Positions 58,883-64,000 of a stretch of 64,000 nt of DNA are shown here, piece by piece. Every line of letters begins with the position of its first letter. Position 1 is the stretch's first letter. Made by a program: the position numbers and the translations under genes. Under the pieces are notes generated by a model. It worked only from the letters and a program-made list of their open reading frames with translations. It did not search any database and was not told the DNA's origin. Source of the DNA: SLSG01 sp964477035 (GTDB lineage Bacteria > Bacteroidota > Bacteroidia > Bacteroidales > UBA7960); contig CAYZCW010000003.1 in NCBI GenBank assembly GCA_964477035.1, positions 248,001-312,000 of the forward strand, in the 5' to 3' direction.

Positions 58883-61609
58883 ATGCCAGAACAGATCACC
58901 ATCACCATCGACGGCAAGAAAATAAAGACCACGGCCGGGGCCAACCTGCTGCAGGTGGCCAAAGACAACGGCATTGCCATCCCCCATCTGTGCTACCACA
59001 AGAAACTGAGCCCGACCGGCGCCTGCCGCCTGTGTGTGGTCAAGATCAAGGACATGAGGGGGCTGATCGCCTCCTGTACGGTCAAGGCGGAAGAGGGTAT
59101 GCAGGTGACCGCCTTCGACGGGGAACTGGAAGAGGCGCGCCGCTACCTGCTCGACTACCTGCTGGCCGAGCACGACGAGGCTTATGACGGAGCCTATCAC
59201 GATGAGTTCCGTGAGCTGACCGCCCGATACGGCCTGGACAAACACGAGAACAGGCGTTTCCCGTCCATCTGGAAGGAAATGGGCTATCCCCGGGACGACT
59301 CCTCTCCCGTGCTGAGCTACGATGCGGCAAAGTGCATCCGGTGCTTCCGCTGCATCAAGGCGTGCGATGAGGTCCAGGGCAAGAACGTGCTGTCGTTCAC
59401 CAGCCGCGGCATCACCTCCTACATCATAGGAGGCCTCGACAAATGGGGCGAGAGCGAATGCGATGGCTGCGGTGAGTGCATCCAGCTCTGTCCCACGGGT
59501 GCCATCGTGGAAAAGCCCCACCGCGACAAGGTGGACGTGCGCAACGGACTCCATAAGGTACAGACCACCTGTCCCTACTGCGGGGTGGGTTGCCAGCTGG
59601 AATTGTGGGTCAAGGACAACCGCATCATCCGCAGCAACGGGGTGGAGGAGGTGAGTCCCAACTACGGCAGGCTATGCGTGAAGGGACGCTTTGGCTACGA
59701 CTACATCCACCACCCCGAACGCCTGAAAACACCCCTTATCAAACGCAACGGCAAGTTTGAAGAAGCCACCTGGGACGAGGCGCTGGACCTTATTGCCAGG
59801 CGGTTCACCGAAATCAGGGAAAAGTACGGACGCAAGGCCCTGGCCGGCTACACCTCGGCCAAGTGCACCAACGAGGACAACTACCTCTTCATGAAGTTTA
59901 TCCGGACCGTTTTCGGCAACAACAACGTGGACTACTGCACCCGTTTGTGCCACGCCTCCACGGTCACCGCCATGCTCCGCGCCCTGGGCGACGGGGCGGG
60001 CAGCAACTCCATAGAGGACTATGAGACGAGCGACTGCATGCTGATCACGGGCAACAACATGATCGAGACCCACCCGGTCACCGCCACATTCGTTAAATAC
60101 GCCGTGCAGCGCAACGGGGCCAAAGTAATCATCATCGATCCCAAGTGGACCCCCCTGGTTAAAAACGCCCACATCTGGCTGCAGCCCCGGCTGGGCACGG
60201 ATGTGGCACTGCTCAACGGCATGATCCGGGTGATCATCCGGGAAGACCTGGTCGATTACGACTTCATCGAAAAGCGGGTCGACGGAGGCATGGAAGCCTT
60301 CCATGCCCTGAAGGAGGTGGTGGAGAAATACACCCCCGAATATGTGGAAGAGGTGACCGGGGTGCCGGCCGCCCTCATGGCCGAAGCCGCCCGCATTTAC
60401 GCCACGGCCAAACGGCCGCTGATCGGCACGGGCATGGGCTTCAGCCAGCAGGTCACCGGCACGCACAATGTGTTCTGCCTGATCAACATGATGCTGATTA
60501 CCGGGCAGATCGGGCGAGAAGGGGCCGGACTCAACCCGCCCCGGGGGCAAAACAACGTCCAGGGCGCTTCCGACGTGGGCGCCGCCCCCACCATTTACCC
60601 GGGTTACATCCCGGTGGATGACGACGAGAACCGGCGCAAGGTAGCCCGGGTCTGGGGGGTTCCCTTCGAGGAACTGGACGGCGAAAAAGGCTTGTCGACC
60701 GTGGAGATCATGCAGGCCGCCTACAGGGGAGAGGTGAAAGCCATGTACATCATGGGCGAGAACCCCATGGTGACCGATCCCAACCTGAACCATACCGAGG
60801 AAGCCATCCGCAAGCTGGAATTCCTGGTGGTGCAGGACATCTTCCACACGGAAACCACCCCCTTTGCCGATGTCATCCTGCCGGCGGCGGCCTATGCCGA
60901 GAAGAACGGCACGTTCGTGAACAGCGACCGCAGGGTGCTGCGCGTGCGCAAGGCCGTCACGCCCCCGGGAGAGGCCCGGCAGGACTGGCAGATCATCTGC
61001 CAGATCGCCGAACGCATGGGCAAGCCCCTGGGGCATTACCGGGACGAAGGGGAGATCTGGGATGAGATCGCCCGGACCGCCCCGATCTTTGCGGGCATCA
61101 GCTACGACAGGCTGGAGCAGGGCACCCTGCAATGGCCCTGCCCCGGCCCGGAGCACCCGGGCACGGCGACCCTGTTTACGGAGCGTTTCAACACCCCCAA
61201 CGGACTGGGCAAGCTGCACCCGGTCGACTACGCCGAACAGTCCGAGAAGGTAAGCCAGGACTACCCCTTCCTGCTCAATACCGGGAGGATCCTGTACCAG
61301 TACCACTCCTCCACCATGTCGAGAAAGAACCAGGCCCTGAATGATTTTGCCAATGAATCCTTCCTGCTGATGCATCCCGACGATGCCCACGGACAGGGAT
61401 TCTCCCCCGGGGACAGGGTCAGGGTCAGCAACCCGCGCGGGGAGCTGGAGACCACCCTGGAGGTCAGCGACCATGTACTGCCGGGCGAGCTGTTCATGCC
61501 CTTCCACTACGGGGAGGCCGCCGTAAACAAACTCACCCGGGACGAGCTGGATCCCCATTCCAAGATCGCCCCCTTCAAGCTGTCGGCCGTCCGGGTGCAA
61601 AAACTGTAA
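58883..61609 (+). CDS. fdsA: NAD-linked formate dehydrogenase catalytic subunit (Mo/W, Cys ligand)
   Basis: 908 aa. Domains: an N-terminal [2Fe-2S] ferredoxin (CYHKKLSPTGACRLCVVKIK), a NuoG-like His-Cys and two [4Fe-4S] region (CIRCFRCIKACDEVQG; CDGCGECIQLCPTGAI), the molybdopterin-guanine [4Fe-4S] motif (CPYCGVGCQLELWV), and the catalytic MGD domains. The metal ligand is C356 in DYCTRLCHAS (codon TGC), not selenocysteine. H357 and downstream RGQNNVQGASDVGA are conserved. The MGD-binding C-terminal domain ends in YGEAAVNKLT. It oxidises formate to CO2, or the reverse, with NAD(H) through fdsB and fdsG. The fdsC/fdsD chaperones are not downstream; ade is. An ATCCGACGA motif precedes the start by 3 nt. 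Confidence 0.96.
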   Translation: MPEQITITIDGKKIKTTAGANLLQVAKDNGIAIPHLCYHKKLSPTGACRLCVVKIKDMRGLIASCTVKAEEGMQVTAFDGELEEARRYLLDYLLAEHDEAYDGAYHDEFRELTARYGLDKHENRRFPSIWKEMGYPRDDSSPVLSYDAAKCIRCFRCIKACDEVQGKNVLSFTSRGITSYIIGGLDKWGESECDGCGECIQLCPTGAIVEKPHRDKVDVRNGLHKVQTTCPYCGVGCQLELWVKDNRIIRSNGVEEVSPNYGRLCVKGRFGYDYIHHPERLKTPLIKRNGKFEEATWDEALDLIARRFTEIREKYGRKALAGYTSAKCTNEDNYLFMKFIRTVFGNNNVDYCTRLCHASTVTAMLRALGDGAGSNSIEDYETSDCMLITGNNMIETHPVTATFVKYAVQRNGAKVIIIDPKWTPLVKNAHIWLQPRLGTDVALLNGMIRVIIREDLVDYDFIEKRVDGGMEAFHALKEVVEKYTPEYVEEVTGVPAALMAEAARIYATAKRPLIGTGMGFSQQVTGTHNVFCLINMMLITGQIGREGAGLNPPRGQNNVQGASDVGAAPTIYPGYIPVDDDENRRKVARVWGVPFEELDGEKGLSTVEIMQAAYRGEVKAMYIMGENPMVTDPNLNHTEEAIRKLEFLVVQDIFHTETTPFADVILPAAAYAEKNGTFVNSDRRVLRVRKAVTPPGEARQDWQIICQIAERMGKPLGHYRDEGEIWDEIARTAPIFAGISYDRLEQGTLQWPCPGPEHPGTATLFTERFNTPNGLGKLHPVDYAEQSEKVSQDYPFLLNTGRILYQYHSSTMSRKNQALNDFANESFLLMHPDDAHGQGFSPGDRVRVSNPRGELETTLEVSDHVLPGELFMPFHYGEAAVNKLTRDELDPHSKIAPFKLSAVRVQKL

Positions 61610-61617
61610 GGCAGGGA

Positions 61618-63369
61618 ATGCAAGAGCGTCAGGAATACCAACAGCAGGCCACAGGGAGCCTTGCCCTTACCGGCAACATCGTGGACGTGAGCGGCGCCAG
61701 GATCTATCCGGGCACCGTCCACATCCGGGGCGGACGGATCGTCCGGATCGAAGCCCGGCAAGGAGCCGCTGCCACAGGAAATGCCGGTGCCGCGAAGCCC
61801 ACCCCCCCGGAAGTGCAAGGCCTTCCCGGAATCCGCGTTGCTGACGGGGAGCCCTTCCTGTTTCCCGGCTTTGTCGACGCCCACGTGCACATCGAAAGCT
61901 CCATGCTGACCCCCGCCGGGTTTGCCCGGCTGGCCGTGGTGCATGGCACCGTGGCCACCGTGTCGGACCCCCACGAGATTGCCAACGTGCTGGGCATGGA
62001 AGGGGTCCGCTTCATGATCGACAACGGCCGCACGGTGCCGCTGAAGTTCCACTTCGGGGCTCCTTCCTGTGTACCGGCCACCCCTTTCGAGTCGTCGGGC
62101 GCGGTGATCACCCCGGCGGATATCGCGCGGCTGATGAAGGAAGACGACATCCGCTACCTGTCGGAGATGATGAACTATCCCGGGGTGATCCACGGGGACG
62201 GGGAAGTCATGGAAAAACTGAGGCTTGCCAGGGAAGCCGGCAAGGTGGTGGACGGCCACATTCCGGGAGTGACCGGAGGGGCCCTGGAACGCTACGTGAA
62301 GGCGGGGATCACCACCGACCATGAATGCACCACCCTGGAAGAGGCGCAGGAAAAAATCGCCCTGGGCATGAAGATCCTGATCCGCGAGGGCAGTGCCGCA
62401 AAAAACTTCGAAGCCCTGGCCGGGCTGCTGGAGAGCCATCCGGAAGCGGTCATGTTCTGTTCGGACGACAAGCATCCGGACGACCTGATCCGCGGCCACA
62501 TGGATGCCCTGATCCGCCGTGCCCTGAAGAGGGGATTCGACCTGTTCCGGGTGGTCCGGGCTGTGACCCTCCATCCGGTGACCCACTACGGATTGCGCAA
62601 CGGCTTGCTGCGTGAAGGGGATCCGGCCGACATCGCCGTGGTGGACAACCTCTCTGACTTCAGGGTGCTGTCCACTTATATAGACGGCAGGCCGGTGGCC
62701 CGCAACGGAAAGTCCCTGCTGCCAAACCGGCAGGGACCCAAACCCAATCGCTTCGACTGCCGGCCCGTTGACCCGGAAGAACTGAGGGTGGAGGCGGCCG
62801 GGCGGCACATCCGCCTCATCCTTGCCCGGGACGGGCAGCTGGTCACCGGTTCGGACTGCGTGGAAGCCAAAGTGTCGGACGGACAGGCGGTTGCAGACCC
62901 GCAGCGCGACATCCTGAAACTGGTGGTGATGAACCGCTACCGGCCCGCTCCACCCGCCCTGGCCTTCATCAGGGGGTTCGGCCTGAGAAGCGGGGCCATC
63001 GCATCCACCGTGGCGCACGACAGCCACAACATCATCGCCGTGGGCACCAGCGACGAAGAGCTGGCTGCGGCCATCAACCTGCTGGTGGAGAGCCGGGGCG
63101 GCATCGCCCTGTGCGATGGCAGGGACCGGACTGTCCTGCCCCTGCCCGTGGCCGGCATCATGACCGACGCCGACGGCCACGAGACCGCCAGGCTGTACGA
63201 ACGGATCGACCGCCGTGCCAAGGCACTGGGGAGCCCCCTTACAGCACCCTTCATGACCCTGTCGTTCATGGCGCTGCTGGTCATCCCGGAGCTGAAGCTG
63301 AGCGACCGGGGCCTGTTCGATGGCAATGCCTTTGAATTTACCTCCCTGTTCTGTCCAGCATGTAGCTGA
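61618..63369 (+). CDS. ade: Adenine deaminase
   Basis: 583 aa amidohydrolase that converts adenine to hypoxanthine and ammonia. Metal-binding segments: FPGFVDAHVHIESSML, then SDPHEIANVLG, then a central GHIPGVTGGALERYVKAGIT and DHECTTLEEAQEKI. The second half has the Ade-specific GDPADIAVVDNL and a C-terminal domain with RGFGLRSGAIASTVAHDSHN. Length and pattern are those of bacterial Ade (Mn/Fe enzyme). The gene starts 8 nt after fdsA, suggesting co-transcription. The last 32 nt overlap the minus-strand gene below, so the two are convergent and share DNA. Confidence 0.95.
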   Translation: MQERQEYQQQATGSLALTGNIVDVSGARIYPGTVHIRGGRIVRIEARQGAAATGNAGAAKPTPPEVQGLPGIRVADGEPFLFPGFVDAHVHIESSMLTPAGFARLAVVHGTVATVSDPHEIANVLGMEGVRFMIDNGRTVPLKFHFGAPSCVPATPFESSGAVITPADIARLMKEDDIRYLSEMMNYPGVIHGDGEVMEKLRLAREAGKVVDGHIPGVTGGALERYVKAGITTDHECTTLEEAQEKIALGMKILIREGSAAKNFEALAGLLESHPEAVMFCSDDKHPDDLIRGHMDALIRRALKRGFDLFRVVRAVTLHPVTHYGLRNGLLREGDPADIAVVDNLSDFRVLSTYIDGRPVARNGKSLLPNRQGPKPNRFDCRPVDPEELRVEAAGRHIRLILARDGQLVTGSDCVEAKVSDGQAVADPQRDILKLVVMNRYRPAPPALAFIRGFGLRSGAIASTVAHDSHNIIAVGTSDEELAAAINLLVESRGGIALCDGRDRTVLPLPVAGIMTDADGHETARLYERIDRRAKALGSPLTAPFMTLSFMALLVIPELKLSDRGLFDGNAFEFTSLFCPACS

Positions 63370-64000
63370 CGAAGCTGCGGGTGTGCATGCTGAGGGACCG
63401 GAAACGCTCTGCGATCATGGCGGTCATCTCCTCCACGGCCTCCTCCCCTTTGGCCTCCCGGATCTCATCCAGCAAGCCTTCCAGCTGGTGGCTTCCTTCG
63501 ATCTCATTCGACGGGTCGGATACCAGGTGGCGGGGAACGTGCCTCCGCAGCAGCCGGTCGTTCTTCCGTGCCATGCGGTTGGACTCCCGGGCGGCCACCT
63601 CCCGGGCAAACCGGTCGTGATAACCTTCCGGGTCCGCCGGATTGGCCAGGGCTTCCAAAAAAGGATGGGCATCATCCCCCGACAGGTGTGCCTGCCGCAA
63701 CACCTGCCACTGGAATTGTTCATAGACCGTATGCTTGTTTGACAGGAGCTGCACGGCATTGTCGTAGCTGCGCCGGAACCCCAGCATGGCCTTGAGGTTG
63801 ATCCAGATCATGCCCAGGGCTCCTTTGGCCGGCATCACCGTGGTATGGTAGGGCATGGACATGTCGTTCAGGTAGTGCATGGCCCATCCCATGAACCGCC
63901 AGCCCCAGTAATCCTGTCCCACGCTGAAGGCATATTCCGACAGGGTTTTGTACAGGTGGAGGCGGTACTCGACATAGGTGCGCTTCAGGAAGGGGGCTGC
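63338..64000 (-). CDS. Phospholipase C / S1-P1-nuclease-like zinc protein (N-terminus cut by window edge)
   Basis: 220 aa visible; the frame is open to the right edge (AAPFLKRTYVEYRLHLYKTL then SEYAFSVGQDYWGWRFMGWA), so the gene begins outside the window. The segment GWRFMGWAMHYLNDMSMPYH resembles the HxxxD..H zinc-ligand helix of the phospholipase C/P1 nuclease superfamily. Further helical stretches follow (AFQWQVLRQAHLSGDD-like region, then EVAARESNRMARKNDRLL). The family assignment rests on this motif only. The 3' end overlaps ade by 32 nt. Substrate (phospholipid or nucleic acid) unknown; an exported location is expected for the family but cannot be checked because the start is missing. 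Confidence 0.6.
   Translation of the reverse strand, partial: AAPFLKRTYVEYRLHLYKTLSEYAFSVGQDYWGWRFMGWAMHYLNDMSMPYHTTVMPAKGALGMIWINLKAMLGFRRSYDNAVQLLSNKHTVYEQFQWQVLRQAHLSGDDAHPFLEALANPADPEGYHDRFAREVAARESNRMARKNDRLLRRHVPRHLVSDPSNEIEGSHQLEGLLDEIREAKGEEAVEEMTAMIAERFRSLSMHTRSFVSYMLDRTGR

Noticed and set aside
59948..59950. Selenocysteine in formate dehydrogenase
   Set aside because: The ligand codon is TGC (Cys), not TGA, and no SECIS-like hairpin is needed.
1..64000. Phage, insertion sequence, CRISPR, rRNA or complete tRNA
   Set aside because: No transposase, integrase, regular spacer-repeat pattern or rRNA signature was seen on either strand; by-eye reading could miss a single tRNA.

Overview
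The window comes from a high-GC member of the Bacteroidota. The evidence is: promoters of the TAnnTTTG (-7) type; A/C-rich, G-poor leaders in place of Shine-Dalgarno sites; a gliding-motility lipoprotein (GldH); a type IX secretion protein of the PorZ type; a giant hybrid two-component system (propeller, kinase, receiver and AraC in one chain); a cold-shock-size RRM protein; and an ECF sigma factor paired with a membrane/beta-barrel protein. The content is mostly ordinary chromosome. I saw no phage, insertion sequence, CRISPR array, rRNA or complete tRNA.

Layout. 1-4482 (minus) is a tripartite RND efflux operon (adaptor, pump, TolC-type channel cut by the window edge). 4743-7664 is an exported M16 zinc peptidase. 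7753-10668 (minus) holds a tRNA-dihydrouridine synthase and a pair of redox/NO-type proteins (DUF1858-DUF2249 and DUF438-hemerythrin-PAS), separated from a divergent DoxX-like membrane gene by a perfect 19-nt palindrome. 11421-16846 holds a DUF4349 lipoprotein, a membrane hybrid histidine kinase, a glycosyltransferase and a DUF302 protein. 16869-21384 holds hemolysin-III, kynureninase, HflK/HflC and an RRM protein with a clear terminator. 21514-26238 holds a C69 dipeptidase, then a small histidine-rich membrane protein and a ZnuD-like TonB receptor. 26337-30686 holds PolA and an MltF-type lytic transglycosylase.

30988-39266 is a compact plus-strand cluster: DNA polymerase III delta', RicT/PSP1, GldH, PBP1A, PorZ and RecO. 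It joins replication and repair with cell-wall synthesis and T9SS/gliding. 39263-53484 holds a GT-C-like membrane enzyme, the hybrid regulator, an exported peroxiredoxin, an exported GH13 amylase, an ATP-cone/PD-(D/E)XK protein, the sigma/beta-barrel pair and an O-antigen-ligase-like protein with TPRs. 53508-64000 holds an AddA/RecB-type helicase-nuclease, an NAD-linked formate dehydrogenase in fdsG-fdsB-fdsA order (cysteine, not selenocysteine, as metal ligand), adenine deaminase and a truncated zinc phospholipase/nuclease-like gene. Formate dehydrogenase plus the hemerythrin module suggest an organism that lives with low or fluctuating oxygen (inference).

The most unusual non-coding signal is a 9-mer, ATCCGACGA. 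By eye it occurs exactly eight times, six of them intergenic and close to start codons, against about 0.5 expected by chance. Others worth attention are a perfect 15-bp inverted repeat that contains the polA -7 element, a duplicated A/C-rich leader before hflK and hflC, and a promoter that places the start of ricT at a TTG rather than an upstream ATG.
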